A stretch of DNA of 64,000 nt from Marinobacter changyiensis (GCF_009193265.1 NZ_VZZZ01000005.1:310001-374000); one strand, 5' to 3'. Numbered from the stretch's first letter, positions 10,333-20,086 are shown. Notes: generated by a model from the sequence alone, not told the origin. Made by a program: numbers and translations.

Positions 10333-10380
10333 ATGGAAGTTGAATTCGACGAAAACGTCGTTGTTCCCAGCAACAACTGA
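10333..10380 (+). CDS. Possible 15-residue peptide
   Basis: ATG at 10333 preceded by AAGGAG with 6-base spacing encodes MEVEFDENVVVPSNN and stops at TGA 10378-10380. The peptide is acidic with a hydrophobic VVVP core. The ribosome site is better than that of most neighbouring genes, but a frame this short may be chance. No family recognised. Confidence 0.25.
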   Translation: MEVEFDENVVVPSNN

Positions 10381-10661
10381 TTAGTCTGGCCGCTTTGCAG
10401 CTCGTCCGGCCGCTCTGAAAACAGAATCGCACTGACAGACTTGTTTTCACTAACAGGTCTGTTAAACGCGTTGTTCTGCCCCTCTTACAATCCTTTACAT
10501 ATTACCTGCTGGTAACTTACCTGAAAATTTGGCATTCTTCCTAGCTATTCGTTCGGCGGCAAGACATCCAGCAACCCACTGTCCGGACCTTAAACAGGTT
10601 GAATGTCTGCACCCGGCAGGGACTTTCTGACGACACCTTTCCACGACTCCAGTGATGAGAT

Positions 10662-11930
10662 ATGTCGAAATACGTGCCGTACCAACTGGCCGACCCGGAA
10701 CTCGATCTTATCGGCCCGATGCTCAATCAGCACGATTATGGCTGGAGTGCCAACTTTCAGGGACTCCTTCTTCGGACCGCTTTACAGCCCATTTTCAGCA
10801 TTGCCCACAAACGCGTCGTCGGCTATGAAGCCCTGATCCGGGCCTTTGATACCGATAACGCAAGTGTCCTGCCGCTGCACCTGTTCCAGTTACCTGACAG
10901 TGAGCCAGAAAACGTCCTGCTGGACCGTTTGTGCCGCTACCTTCACGTTCAGAATTATTCATCTTTCAGCGATCAGGTGAACTGGCTGTTCCTAAATGTC
11001 TCGCCCAAGGTAGTGGCAAACGGCAGACATTCCGACTCGTTTTTCGGGCGATTACTTGAGCGTACCGGTATGCCACCCCACCGCATTGTGGTAGAGATTG
11101 TTGAGCAGCCCACGGATGACTCACAGCAACTTCGGGAAACGGTCGCCTATTATCGATCCCTGGGATGCCTGACGGCCATTGATGATTTTGGCGCCGGCCA
11201 TTCCAATTTTGAACGCATCTGGAATCTGTCACCGGACATTGTCAAGCTCGACCGGACACTGCTAACGCGCGCAACGGATGACAAAAAGGCGCGTCAAATT
11301 CTTAACGGCATTACCTCTTTGCTTCATCAATCGGGTTGTCTGGTGCTGCTGGAAGGCGTCGAAACCCACGATCAGGCCATGATCGCCTTTGATGCCGGTG
11401 TGGATTTTGTCCAGGGCTTCTATTTCTGCAAGCCAACACTTGACTTTGACGGCATACACCGGGAAATCAGTGATCTTGAAAGATTACTGACGGATTACAA
11501 GAGCAGGAATCGGGTACAACTGGATCCCACCCGGCAAATCAGTGACTTTTTCAGTGGCTACTTTCAGTCGGCCGTTGACCGGTTACGCCTCGGAGCCAGG
11601 CTGGAGGCCAGCTGCGGGGATCTGCTGGGCCACCATACGGTGTCACGGTGCTATCTTATTGATGCCAACGGCGTCCAGATTGATAACACCTTGATCGCGC
11701 CGACCACCGCAAGCAACCTGGACCCCCGATTCCTGCCCCTGGAGAACACTCTGAGCGCAGACTGGTACCGGCAGCACTACCTGAAACGCGCGCTGGCGCA
11801 ACCAGACCGCATACAGGTCACCCGCCCCTACCTTTCACTCGCGGGGGCCCATATGTGCGTTACCCTGTCACTGGCGTATTGCCACAACGGCAGCCTCAAG
11901 GTGCTGTGTTGCGACATACTGGCCCCCTGA
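10662..11930 (+). CDS. EAL-domain c-di-GMP phosphodiesterase with C-terminal sensor-like domain
   Basis: A 422-residue cytoplasmic protein. The EAL domain (about residues 35-270) keeps every catalytic element: YEALIRAF, LFLNVSP, VVEIVEQP, AIDDFGAG, VKLDRTL, LLEGVET and VQGFYF, so it should hydrolyse c-di-GMP to pGpG. Residues about 285-422 form a second domain resembling the PAS/Cache-like C-terminal sensor of YkuI-type proteins (RCYLIDANGVQIDN, PLENTLSADWYRQHYL, RPYLSLAGAHMCVTLSL). The intact active site contrasts with the degenerate FimX nearby. It stands as a single gene, convergent with the transporter gene after it. Confidence 0.9.
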   Translation: MSKYVPYQLADPELDLIGPMLNQHDYGWSANFQGLLLRTALQPIFSIAHKRVVGYEALIRAFDTDNASVLPLHLFQLPDSEPENVLLDRLCRYLHVQNYSSFSDQVNWLFLNVSPKVVANGRHSDSFFGRLLERTGMPPHRIVVEIVEQPTDDSQQLRETVAYYRSLGCLTAIDDFGAGHSNFERIWNLSPDIVKLDRTLLTRATDDKKARQILNGITSLLHQSGCLVLLEGVETHDQAMIAFDAGVDFVQGFYFCKPTLDFDGIHREISDLERLLTDYKSRNRVQLDPTRQISDFFSGYFQSAVDRLRLGARLEASCGDLLGHHTVSRCYLIDANGVQIDNTLIAPTTASNLDPRFLPLENTLSADWYRQHYLKRALAQPDRIQVTRPYLSLAGAHMCVTLSLAYCHNGSLKVLCCDILAP

Positions 11931-11943
11931 TGTCCGCCTGGCT

Positions 11944-13719
11944 TCAATTTAACGGAATGTCGTAAACCTGCGAAATAATCGTCACCGTCACCACTCCGAT
12001 AAACAGGTTCATCGGTATACCCACCCGGACAAAATCCATAAACCGGTAACCACCCGGACCAAAAACCATCATATTGGTCTGGTAGCCCAACGGGGTCGCA
12101 AAGCTGGCGGACGCCGCCATCATCACGGCAATAACAAAAGGCTCGGCGGGAACCTTCAGGACCGAAGTCATAGAAAGCACCACCGGCAACACCATCACAG
12201 CCGCTGCATTATTGGTCACGATTTCGGTCAGCACTGAAACCGAGATGTAGACCAGCAACAGGGTAAACAACAGATGACCGCTGCTCACCGCGAGGATCGA
12301 CTCCGCCGCATAGCTGGCTGCGCCGGTAACTTCCAGGGCCGCACCCAGGGCAAACGAGGCGGCTATGGTCAATATGACCGGCACATCGACCGCTTTCTGG
12401 GCCTGACCCACCGAGCAGCACCCGGTCATAATCATCAAGGCCGCACCCATCAGGGCGGCATTGAGCATGCTGAGCAGGCCGGCGGCGGCGGCACCGACCA
12501 GCAATAGCAGAATGGCCCAGGACAGGTAGGCGCGATCGTGGCGCGGGGTTTCGGTTTCCAGATCATTGATCAGCAGGAAATCCTTGGCATAACGCTGGCG
12601 GCTGACAAATGCCGGGCGGGCTTCCAGCAGCAACACATCGCCGGGCTTTAGCCGGATATTACCCAGATTACCGGAGACCCGCTCTCCGCCCCGGGCTACC
12701 GCCAGTACAACGGCACCGTAGCGGTCCCGGAACCGGGCGTCCCGAATAGTCAGTCCCAATACATCCGACTGCGGAGACAACGCTGCCTCCACCAACCGAC
12801 GCTCGGCCCGGTCCTTGCTCAGGCTGGGCTCGTCATCGTGCACCGAAGGCACGATGCCATTGATCCGTAACAGGTCGGATATTGCCTGGGTGTCCCCCGC
12901 AAATACCAGGCGGTCCCCACCCCGAAGGCGCTCTTCCGAGGGCACCGCCGTAACGACGCTGCCATCCCGTTCAATCTCAACCAGATAAAGTCGCTCGAGC
13001 TCCCGCAGGCCCGCTTCACCGACGGTTTTACCTACCAGCGGACCATCCAGCGCCACCGCCACTTCCAGGGTAAACTCCCGCATCGCCCCGAACTTTTGCT
13101 GGTCTTTCCGGTCCGGCAACAGACGTGGCAAGAAAACCAACATGGCAATCAGGCCAATGATCGCCACCGGCAAACCGACGGCAGTAATGGAGAAGATTGA
13201 AAAACCCTCCTCTCCGGTCAGATCCCGATACTGACCGTTCACCACCAGGTTGGTGCTGGTGCCGATCAGCGTGATCGTGCCACCCAGGATGGCGGAGTAA
13301 CTCAGCGGTATCATCAATTTGGACGGTGCTATGCCAATCTTCCGGGACCAGGCGTGAATGGCAGGAATCATGGTGGCAACCACAGGGGTGTTATTCAGAA
13401 AACCACTCAGCAGGGCTACCGGGAAAGCAATACGGGCCTGAGCGCCCCGGACTGTGCGAGGCGAGCGCAGTACATGCTGGACAAGCAGATCGACCCCACC
13501 AGAATGGTGGATGCCGGCCGCCACCACAAACATCGCCACCACCGTTATGAGACCGCTGTTGCTGAAACCGGCCAAGGCTTGAGTAGCATCGAGAATACCG
13601 GTAGCACTGAGCACGATCAGCACGCCCATCATCACCAGATGGGGACCAAAGCGTCCGAGACTCATTAATAGGAGCGCTGCACCCGCCAGGCCCAGCGAAA
13701 ACCACCCCTGCCATTCCAT
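11944..13719 (-). CDS. SLC13/DASS family transporter with two TrkA-C domains
   Basis: A 591-residue inner-membrane protein. About six N-terminal helices carry the family motifs SGFLNNTPVVATMIPA and GTSTNLVVNGQ. Two TrkA-C (RCK-C) domains occupy about residues 205-370 (EVAVALDGPLVGKTV, VLGLTIRDARFRDRYGAVVLAV), and further helices follow with ILTEIVTNNAAAVMVLP and QTNMMVFGPGGY. This split architecture belongs to the divalent anion:sodium symporter group annotated as SLC13 family permeases; substrates include sulfate, dicarboxylates or other anions, and none can be assigned here. It is single and convergent with the EAL gene, 14 bp apart. Confidence 0.88.
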   Translation of the reverse strand: MEWQGWFSLGLAGAALLLMSLGRFGPHLVMMGVLIVLSATGILDATQALAGFSNSGLITVVAMFVVAAGIHHSGGVDLLVQHVLRSPRTVRGAQARIAFPVALLSGFLNNTPVVATMIPAIHAWSRKIGIAPSKLMIPLSYSAILGGTITLIGTSTNLVVNGQYRDLTGEEGFSIFSITAVGLPVAIIGLIAMLVFLPRLLPDRKDQQKFGAMREFTLEVAVALDGPLVGKTVGEAGLRELERLYLVEIERDGSVVTAVPSEERLRGGDRLVFAGDTQAISDLLRINGIVPSVHDDEPSLSKDRAERRLVEAALSPQSDVLGLTIRDARFRDRYGAVVLAVARGGERVSGNLGNIRLKPGDVLLLEARPAFVSRQRYAKDFLLINDLETETPRHDRAYLSWAILLLLVGAAAAGLLSMLNAALMGAALMIMTGCCSVGQAQKAVDVPVILTIAASFALGAALEVTGAASYAAESILAVSSGHLLFTLLLVYISVSVLTEIVTNNAAAVMVLPVVLSMTSVLKVPAEPFVIAVMMAASASFATPLGYQTNMMVFGPGGYRFMDFVRVGIPMNLFIGVVTVTIISQVYDIPLN

Positions 13720-13846
13720 TCCAGTTACCCGCGGCTAAAGGGGTGCAGATTAGCGAACTTCAGGAAGATGAAGAAAGAATAAAGAGTGCTGTTGATAGGC
13801 TTCAAACGCATAATAAAGCGACGGTACAACCTCTCTCTCACCCGGG

Positions 13847-15742
13847 TCAGCCCGCCACATCCGCCATATTGCCATACTCTTCCAGCCAGATCCGCCGATC
13901 CGACGCCCGCTTCTTGCCCAGCAACATGTCCATACGCTCATCGGTTTCGTCGCCGTCTTCCAGCGTCAGCATGACGAGGCGACGGGTATCCGGTGCCATG
14001 GTAGTTTCCCGAAGCTGCAGCGGATTCATTTCACCGAGGCCCTTGAAGCGCGTAACGGAGATTTTGCCCTTGCGATTCTCCGCGGCCAGCCGGTCCATAA
14101 TGCCCTGCTTCTCGTGCTCATCGAGGGCGTAGAAGGTTTCCTTGCCAAGATCCACGCGATACAGCGGTGGCATCGCAACAAACACATGGCCAGCCTTAAC
14201 CAGCGGCCGGAAATGCTTAACAAAGAGAGCGCAAAGCAAGGTTGCAATGTGCAGGCCGTCGGAATCGGCATCAGCGAGGATACAGATCTTGTTGTAACGC
14301 AGGCCCTCAAAGGTCTCCGTGGCAGGGTCCACCCCGATGGCGACCGCGATATCGTGCACTTCCTGGGAGGCCAGGATCTCACTGGAATCCACTTCCCAGG
14401 TGTTGAGAATCTTACCCCTCAACGGCATCACCGCCTGGAACTCACGGTCCCGGGCCTGTTTGGCAGACCCACCGGCGGAGTCGCCCTCAACCAGAAATAG
14501 CTCGGAGCGGTTAGTGTCGGATCCGGAACAGTCCGCCAGCTTGCCGGGTAAGGCCGGGCCGGAGGTAATCTTCTTACGGGCGACTTTTTTGCTGGCCCGC
14601 AACCGGCGCTGGGCGTTGTTGATGAAAAAATCTGCCAGCACTTCTGCCACGTCGGTGTGCTGATTCAGCCACAGACTGAAAGCGTCTTTGACGACTCCGG
14701 AAACAAACGCGGCGGCTTCCCGGGAGGACAACCGTTCTTTGGTCTGGCCGGAGAACTGCGGGTCCTGCATTTTGAAGGACAGCACATAGCTGCAACGGTC
14801 CCAGATGTCTTCCGGTGACAATTTGACGCCTCTGGGCATCAGGTTACGAAACTCGCAAAATTCCCGCATCGCCTCCAACAAGCCGGAACGCAGCCCGTTG
14901 ACATGAGTGCCGCCCTGGGCTGTCGGTATCAGATTGACGTAACTTTCGAGCACCGCTTCGCCACCCTCCGGCAGCCACTGGATCGCCCAGTGCACCTGTT
15001 CACTGTTGCCGGAAAACTCGCCGGTGAAAGGCTCAAGCGGCACCACCTCGATATCTGCCAGGGCGGTTTTCAGGTAATCCCGCAGGCCCTCTTCATAGCA
15101 CCATTCATCTTTCTCACCGGTCTGCTCCTGCAAGAAGGTGACCTCCAGGCCGGGACACAGAACCGCTTTGGCACGCAGGTTATGACGCAGACGGGTAATG
15201 GAAAACTTGGGGCTGTCAAAATAGCGGATGTCGGGGCGAAACCGGATTCGTGTGCCGGTGTTGCGCTTGCCAACGGTATCGATCACTTCCAGGTCGGTCA
15301 GCTTGTCACCGTTGGCGAAGGTCATGCGGTGAAGCTGGCCGTCACGCTTGATGGTCACTTCCAGCTCGGTTGAAAGTGCGTTTACCACCGATACACCCAC
15401 CCCGTGCAAGCCGCCGGAGAAACTGTAATTGCCCTGGGAAAACTTACCGCCCGCGTGCAGGCGCGTCATGATGAGTTCGACCCCTGATACACCCTCTTCT
15501 TTATGCATATCAACCGGCATGCCGCGGCCGTCATCCTCAACGCTCAGTGAGCCATCGCTGTGCAGAATCACATCAATACGCCGGGCGTGTCCTGCCAGCG
15601 CTTCATCCACGCTGTTGTCGATCACTTCCTGAGCCAGATGGTTCGGGCGGCTGGTATCGGTATACATACCCGGGCGCTTGCGCACCGGGTCCAGACCAGT
15701 CAGGACTTCAATGGCATCGGCGTTATATTGTTTTTGACTCAT
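13847..15742 (-). CDS. parE: DNA topoisomerase IV subunit B ParE
   Basis: The 631-residue ATPase subunit of topoisomerase IV. It has a GHKL ATP-binding domain (QEVIDNSVDEALAGH; GGLHGVGVSVVNALS), a transducer domain, and a TOPRIM domain with FLVEGDSAGGSAKQAR and ILADADSDGLHIATL. The start is placed at ATG 15742 (MSQKQYNADAIEVL), which matches the length and N-terminus of other ParE proteins; an in-frame ATG at 15787 would add 15 residues and has no ribosome site. The reduced 631-residue length and DADSDG signature separate it from GyrB. Confidence 0.97.
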   Translation of the reverse strand: MSQKQYNADAIEVLTGLDPVRKRPGMYTDTSRPNHLAQEVIDNSVDEALAGHARRIDVILHSDGSLSVEDDGRGMPVDMHKEEGVSGVELIMTRLHAGGKFSQGNYSFSGGLHGVGVSVVNALSTELEVTIKRDGQLHRMTFANGDKLTDLEVIDTVGKRNTGTRIRFRPDIRYFDSPKFSITRLRHNLRAKAVLCPGLEVTFLQEQTGEKDEWCYEEGLRDYLKTALADIEVVPLEPFTGEFSGNSEQVHWAIQWLPEGGEAVLESYVNLIPTAQGGTHVNGLRSGLLEAMREFCEFRNLMPRGVKLSPEDIWDRCSYVLSFKMQDPQFSGQTKERLSSREAAAFVSGVVKDAFSLWLNQHTDVAEVLADFFINNAQRRLRASKKVARKKITSGPALPGKLADCSGSDTNRSELFLVEGDSAGGSAKQARDREFQAVMPLRGKILNTWEVDSSEILASQEVHDIAVAIGVDPATETFEGLRYNKICILADADSDGLHIATLLCALFVKHFRPLVKAGHVFVAMPPLYRVDLGKETFYALDEHEKQGIMDRLAAENRKGKISVTRFKGLGEMNPLQLRETTMAPDTRRLVMLTLEDGDETDERMDMLLGKKRASDRRIWLEEYGNMADVAG

Positions 15743-15843
15743 AGAGGTACACGGACTCCCGGGCGAATGTCGCAAGAACAGGCCCATAGCTTAGGGATTC
15801 GGAGCGAAAGATCAACGGTTGATTTGTGCCGTTGGGGCGCAGG

Positions 15844-16362
15844 CTACCGGGTGCGGGTCATGTTGGTGAGGCCGTCTCCGCGCACCACCACCCTGTTCCA
15901 GTCATCAGCTTTCACCGCCAGCACTACGCAGGGTGTGGTCAGGGCCTGGGTGACCATGGAACCCGGGGCCGGAGTTCGCACACGGGCAGTTACCGCCAGA
16001 GTAGAGCCCTCCATCTCCGCGTCTGCCAGAGTCAGACCAAAACCACCGGTGTTTTTGCGGCCCATGGCCACAACCAGCAGGTGCTCACGCTGAAAGTCGA
16101 GGCTGGCCGCAGAATCGAGGCTGAGCATTTGCCCGTTCAGGGACCGGAACGCTTGCAAGGCTTGCAGACTGTCCAGATAGACCAGGCCGGGCGCGGTCAG
16201 TCCGCAATAATCGGAAGCCGTGATTTGTCTTGCCAGGGGAGCCTGTTGCCTGGTCTCGACATCCTTGCCGGTTCCCACACTCTGGTCTGGATTTCCGTTC
16301 TTGCCAGCGCAGCCTGCCAGGATCAGGAGGGTGGATAACATGACGGGCAACAACATCTTCAT
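15844..16362 (-). CDS. PrcB-domain lipoprotein (protease complex subunit PrcB family)
   Basis: A 172-residue lipoprotein; the signal peptide ends in the lipobox LAGC, with the modified Cys at residue 18. Residues about 90-150 (LLVVAMGRKNTGGFGLTLAD, then VTQALTTPCVVLAVK) match the PrcB C-terminal domain. PrcB was described in Treponema denticola as a lipoprotein subunit of the dentilisin protease complex, where it stabilises the subtilisin-like PrtP. Here the gene directly upstream in the same direction, 180 bp away, encodes a subtilisin-like lipoprotein protease, so a functional pair is a reasonable inference. Confidence 0.8.
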   Translation of the reverse strand: MKMLLPVMLSTLLILAGCAGKNGNPDQSVGTGKDVETRQQAPLARQITASDYCGLTAPGLVYLDSLQALQAFRSLNGQMLSLDSAASLDFQREHLLVVAMGRKNTGGFGLTLADAEMEGSTLAVTARVRTPAPGSMVTQALTTPCVVLAVKADDWNRVVVRGDGLTNMTRTR

Positions 16363-16542
16363 GGGGCGAATTCCAGTTGACGGACCGGGGTCAATTTATC
16401 AGAGGACCCGGTCATTAGCCGGCAACCCTCAAAGCCATAACGCGGCAGCCCCATGGATGCAATGGTAGGCCACCGGAAGCTGGTGGTGAGTTTTACACCG
16501 CTGATGGGCTCGTTGCCAATGACAATTTTTTCAGGCCTGCAA

Positions 16543-19182
16543 TCATCGAGCTTTCTGGATGCTGTCGAACACTGTCCGGTTCTGATCTTTCAGCCTCAGC
16601 CTGTACCCTTCAAAACCGGGCCTCGGCAAATGAGTCGGAGACGACGATGTAATGGTTGGTCGACTGTAGCTGGTTGTTATCTCGACGCCGGAAAGCGTCT
16701 CATCAGAAGTAATCAGAATTTCCTGCCTTAACCCGGAAATAGGGTACTCTGCACACGCCTCTCCGGCCTGGCAAATCAGATTGTCATTGTCAAAATCGGA
16801 CCCCGCAACCAGTAAATATTTTCCGGCAGGTACCTGATCGACAGGCCTGGGCTCCGTTCCGTCTGCATGTAAAAAGGTAAAACGATACTGGCCGTCCTCC
16901 ACCGTGACAGTGGAAATGGCGACGCCTTCATATAGCCCTTCATCGTTGGGTTCTGGTTCGACCAGAAGCACAAAGTGACGACCGGCGTTCCGGGCTTGCT
17001 GATCGGTTATCCGCTGACCTGCTACCGGGATATCCACGGTTCTGGTCATATCCGATTCGTAGGTGACCGTAATCATGCCTTGCTGAGCGACGCCCGGCTT
17101 CAACTCCTCGGGGATCAACTCAACCTCAAAAGTAAAGGTGTCATCACCAGCAACAGTGGCCTCGCTACTGACGCTGAGCCAGACCTGTTCTGAGTTTATT
17201 GACGTTATGTCTACTAATTGCGTCTGGTCACCCAGAACGGTGAGTGTGACCGTTTCAGACAGTTGAGTCTCGGAGTTGAGACTGACCAGGGACGGTGATG
17301 AGGACAAAATGGTCAATGCCGGATCACTGATCGCGGTGAACAAGGCTTTGCCCGCGTCCAGCACACCAAAGCCCAGATCGTCGGTTCGGCTCGCACTTGT
17401 TGAGTCGGTCAGTGCGCCGGTTGCCAGCCACGGCGCTACAACTTCGTAGTTCAGATCAGCCTTGACACCTTTCATCAGCGCCAGCACGCCCGAAAAGTGC
17501 GGTGCAGCCATGGAGGTGCCCTGCAACCCGATATAGACTGGATCTAACCCCCCATCAATAAAGGCCGCGCTGGCGCTCAGCACCAGATCTGCCACGCCAT
17601 CACTGTTAGCGTCCCGTGTGGCATCCCCGCCGGGGGCCGCCAGATCGATCCAACCGCCAAAATTGGAGTAGGACGCTCGATCGCCGGCACCGTCCACAGC
17701 ACTGACTGAAAATACCTTGTCGAAAGCGGCAGGATAGCTGGGCACCGACGTGTTCGAGTTACCGGCCGCAGCGACAAAAATGACGCCATTATCAGACGCA
17801 GCGGTAATCGCATCCTGCATTGGCTGAATAAATGGCAAACCGCCCAGGCTCATATTTGCAATATCAGCTTTTGGTTCGCCCCCATTATCCAGTCCGCCTA
17901 CCCAACGAATCGCATCCAGTAAATCGGCCGAGGATCCGGACCCGCCCTCTCCAAGCACTCGCACAGGCAGGAGGCTGCTACCAAACGCCAAACCCGTGCC
18001 GCCGGAGCTATTGACCACTGCGGCCACCGTGCCTGCGACATGGGTGCCGTGGTAAACACTGTTACCGACAGAGTTCCCCGGATCGGCTGGAACATTATCT
18101 CCATCAACAAAGTCCGAGCCTACAAGCAAATCGCTTGTTAAGACATTGGCATTGAGATCGGAATGCCAGCTCGTGGCTGACTGTCTGAACAAACCGGTAT
18201 CCAGCACGGCAACTGTCACGCCTTCACCGCCATCAGCCACGAGCTGCCAGGCTGTAGGCGTGTCGATCAGACTGTAATGCCACTGCCGTGGGAACAATGG
18301 CTCGGCAGTCGGAGCCTGACTGGACATAACGTAATTAGGTATCGCTGAAGAAACTCCCGGCGATTTACGCAATGATTCGACCCAGCGCACGGTGGATTGC
18401 CGAGACGCTTGCTGCTGCATCACGGTTGATGGCGCCTTTGCAAGCCAGACATTGCCACCGAGCGCCCGGCTCATGGTGGCACCGGTGGCGGACAGAGCTG
18501 CGCTAACGTCCCCCTTCCCGGGCGCCATGGCGACAATGGCCTCGCCCGGCATGAAGTCATGGTCTGGCCACTCGAAACTCTGGCCCACCGCCATAATGTT
18601 TGCCGGCGAGGTCATCACATAGCGCACGGGAACTTCTCCCCGGGCTTCAATCACCACCCGATAGTCGCCGTCAGCACGGTCATTGGGCAGGGTTACACGG
18701 ACCTCTGTCGCCCCCGCTCCCGGATCGGTCCTCGCTTCCGAGAGAAGATCTCCTTCAAGGGTAAATATAGCGAAGGTTACCGGCGAGCCAGGGTCGCTAT
18801 CTGCCGCTCGGGTCGCAAAGGTCTGCAAAACCAGCGTCTCGCCAGCCTTTAAGGGAAGCCTGAAGTCGTCAATCGGGTCCGTTACGTAACTTGACGCCTG
18901 CAGCCCATCAATCGGGGGGTAAAGCCCTTCACCGTCACTGACATAGCCTGCCAGAACAAAGTTCGCAGGCAGTTCCTGAGGGACGGACAGGGGTTCTTGT
19001 CCAAACGCAAGATTCTCACCGGTGTCCAGATCGACACGGGTATTGGCTTCAATATTGATAATTCCGGCTAAAGCCACGTTCGAAGGAAACGGCTCGGAGG
19101 ACGAGTCATCCGACGAACCACAACCGGCCAGCAAACCCACACTCAGTGATGTCAAAAACAAAAATTGAGCCGAAATTCCCAT
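16543..19182 (-). CDS. Subtilisin-like (S8) serine protease lipoprotein
   Basis: An 879-residue secreted protease. The signal peptide ends in a lipobox (VGLLAGC), followed by an acidic serine linker. Residues about 80-200 form a beta-rich, prepeptidase-like segment, about 210-290 a propeptide-like domain (PGEAIVAMAPG), and about 320-590 the S8 catalytic domain. The triad is visible as AVLDTG (Asp about 328), HGTHVAGT (His about 381) and GTSMAAPHFSG (Ser about 557), with the oxyanion Asn in AAAGNSN. The C-terminal 290 residues are beta domains, including SSSPSLVSL and GKYLLVAGSDFDNDN. The ATG at 19182 is preferred; one at 19200 adds six residues. It is probably co-transcribed with the PrcB-like lipoprotein. 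Confidence 0.9.
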   Translation of the reverse strand: MGISAQFLFLTSLSVGLLAGCGSSDDSSSEPFPSNVALAGIINIEANTRVDLDTGENLAFGQEPLSVPQELPANFVLAGYVSDGEGLYPPIDGLQASSYVTDPIDDFRLPLKAGETLVLQTFATRAADSDPGSPVTFAIFTLEGDLLSEARTDPGAGATEVRVTLPNDRADGDYRVVIEARGEVPVRYVMTSPANIMAVGQSFEWPDHDFMPGEAIVAMAPGKGDVSAALSATGATMSRALGGNVWLAKAPSTVMQQQASRQSTVRWVESLRKSPGVSSAIPNYVMSSQAPTAEPLFPRQWHYSLIDTPTAWQLVADGGEGVTVAVLDTGLFRQSATSWHSDLNANVLTSDLLVGSDFVDGDNVPADPGNSVGNSVYHGTHVAGTVAAVVNSSGGTGLAFGSSLLPVRVLGEGGSGSSADLLDAIRWVGGLDNGGEPKADIANMSLGGLPFIQPMQDAITAASDNGVIFVAAAGNSNTSVPSYPAAFDKVFSVSAVDGAGDRASYSNFGGWIDLAAPGGDATRDANSDGVADLVLSASAAFIDGGLDPVYIGLQGTSMAAPHFSGVLALMKGVKADLNYEVVAPWLATGALTDSTSASRTDDLGFGVLDAGKALFTAISDPALTILSSSPSLVSLNSETQLSETVTLTVLGDQTQLVDITSINSEQVWLSVSSEATVAGDDTFTFEVELIPEELKPGVAQQGMITVTYESDMTRTVDIPVAGQRITDQQARNAGRHFVLLVEPEPNDEGLYEGVAISTVTVEDGQYRFTFLHADGTEPRPVDQVPAGKYLLVAGSDFDNDNLICQAGEACAEYPISGLRQEILITSDETLSGVEITTSYSRPTITSSSPTHLPRPGFEGYRLRLKDQNRTVFDSIQKAR

Positions 19183-19360
19183 CGAAGCACTGCCCCACAA
19201 AGTTGCCTACCGAGATTGTAGCCAGCATACCTTACCAATCGATGGCAGCGACTGACTGCTTACGCAAATACGCTCATCTCAATCCGTTAGATGCAAAAAG
19301 CCCCCTTATGGAAAGACGGCTCGATACCCGGCCTGAAGCTTCCACCTATTGCAACAAACT

Positions 19361-19996
19361 CTAGTCAAGCCTGAGCATGGCGATCACCTGGTCGGTAAGG
19401 TCGGCCAATGTCATGCCCCCATCGGGTCGGTACCAGGTAACGGTCCAGCTCAGCGCGCCGGTCAGCATGCGCCGCATTATAAAAGGCTCGGCTTTTACCA
19501 CGCCCTGTTCCGCCAGGGCTTCCAGCACATCGAGCCACAGCCGTTCATAAATATCCCGCAACACCAGCACCCCGGCCTGGGCGGCCGGTGAGAGGCTGCG
19601 CCATTCATAGACCAGTACCGCCATGGCTTCGCCGGTCTGGCCTGTGATGGACTCCAGCTCACAAAGGATCAGTGCCCGCAATTTGTCTCTGTCGGTATCC
19701 GCGGCTTCCATTGCCTGCTGCATGATAGCGGTATTGAGCCGGATGGTTTCTACCATCACCGCCTTGAGAATTTCTTCCTTGGTGCGGAAGTGATGAAACA
19801 GGCTACCGGACTGAATACCCACCGCCGCCGCCAGATCTCGCACCGTGGTGCGCTCATAGCCTTTCTCCCTGAACAGGCGTGCGGCTTCTTTCAGCAGACG
19901 GCCTCGCGCTCCGGCGGGGTCTGACACGAGATTTTCAGCTACCAGGGCTCTCAGGATCGGGTTTTCATTCTTGTTCTGGGTCACGGGTTCAATCAC
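19361..19996 (-). CDS. atuR: TetR family repressor, AtuR-like
   Basis: A 211-residue regulator with an N-terminal helix-turn-helix (LLKEAARLFREKGYERTTVRDLAAAVGIQSGSLFHHFRTKEEIL region, residues about 37-80) and a helical ligand domain closed by GALSWTVTWYRPDGGMTLADLTDQV. It is divergent from atuA, 126 bp away, as atuR is in Pseudomonas aeruginosa, where AtuR represses the acyclic terpene genes and is released by terpenoid acyl-CoA. The name rests on position plus family; the sequence itself says only TetR. Confidence 0.8.
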   Translation of the reverse strand: MIEPVTQNKNENPILRALVAENLVSDPAGARGRLLKEAARLFREKGYERTTVRDLAAAVGIQSGSLFHHFRTKEEILKAVMVETIRLNTAIMQQAMEAADTDRDKLRALILCELESITGQTGEAMAVLVYEWRSLSPAAQAGVLVLRDIYERLWLDVLEALAEQGVVKAEPFIMRRMLTGALSWTVTWYRPDGGMTLADLTDQVIAMLRLD

Positions 19997-20056
19997 GCAG
20001 GTGTCCGGGTCGGGTGAATTTAACAGGCTGATTTCATATTACTCTTTCCAGAGTGC

Positions 20057-20086
20057 TTTACAAACCAAGCGCTTGCTTGGTATTGT
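20057..20086 (+). promoter_or_regulatory. atuA promoter with embedded TetR-type operator
   Basis: TTTACA (20057-20062) and TATTGT (20081-20086) are 18 bp apart. The spacer holds the inverted repeat ACCAAGC-GCTT-GCTTGGT (20064-20081), with perfect 7-bp arms, so a bound TetR dimer would cover the promoter. It lies between divergent atuR and atuA, 37 bp before the atuA start. Confidence 0.7.

Larger units (their letters stand above)
10112..10661. other. 550-bp intergenic region
   Basis: It lies between divergent cytochrome b561 and an EAL protein. It holds a short hairpin, a 15-codon open frame with an excellent ribosome site (listed separately), and low-complexity sequence. No tRNA or other recognised RNA was found. 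Confidence 0.7.

Noticed and set aside
10142..10450. 102-codon frame on the minus strand in the large intergenic region
   Set aside because: No ribosome site, odd composition rich in Cys, Arg and Ser, and no recognisable domain.
10530..10550. Sigma-54 promoter before the EAL gene (TTGGCATTCTTCCTAGC)
   Set aside because: The distance between GG and GC is 13 instead of 12 and the -12 part is poor.
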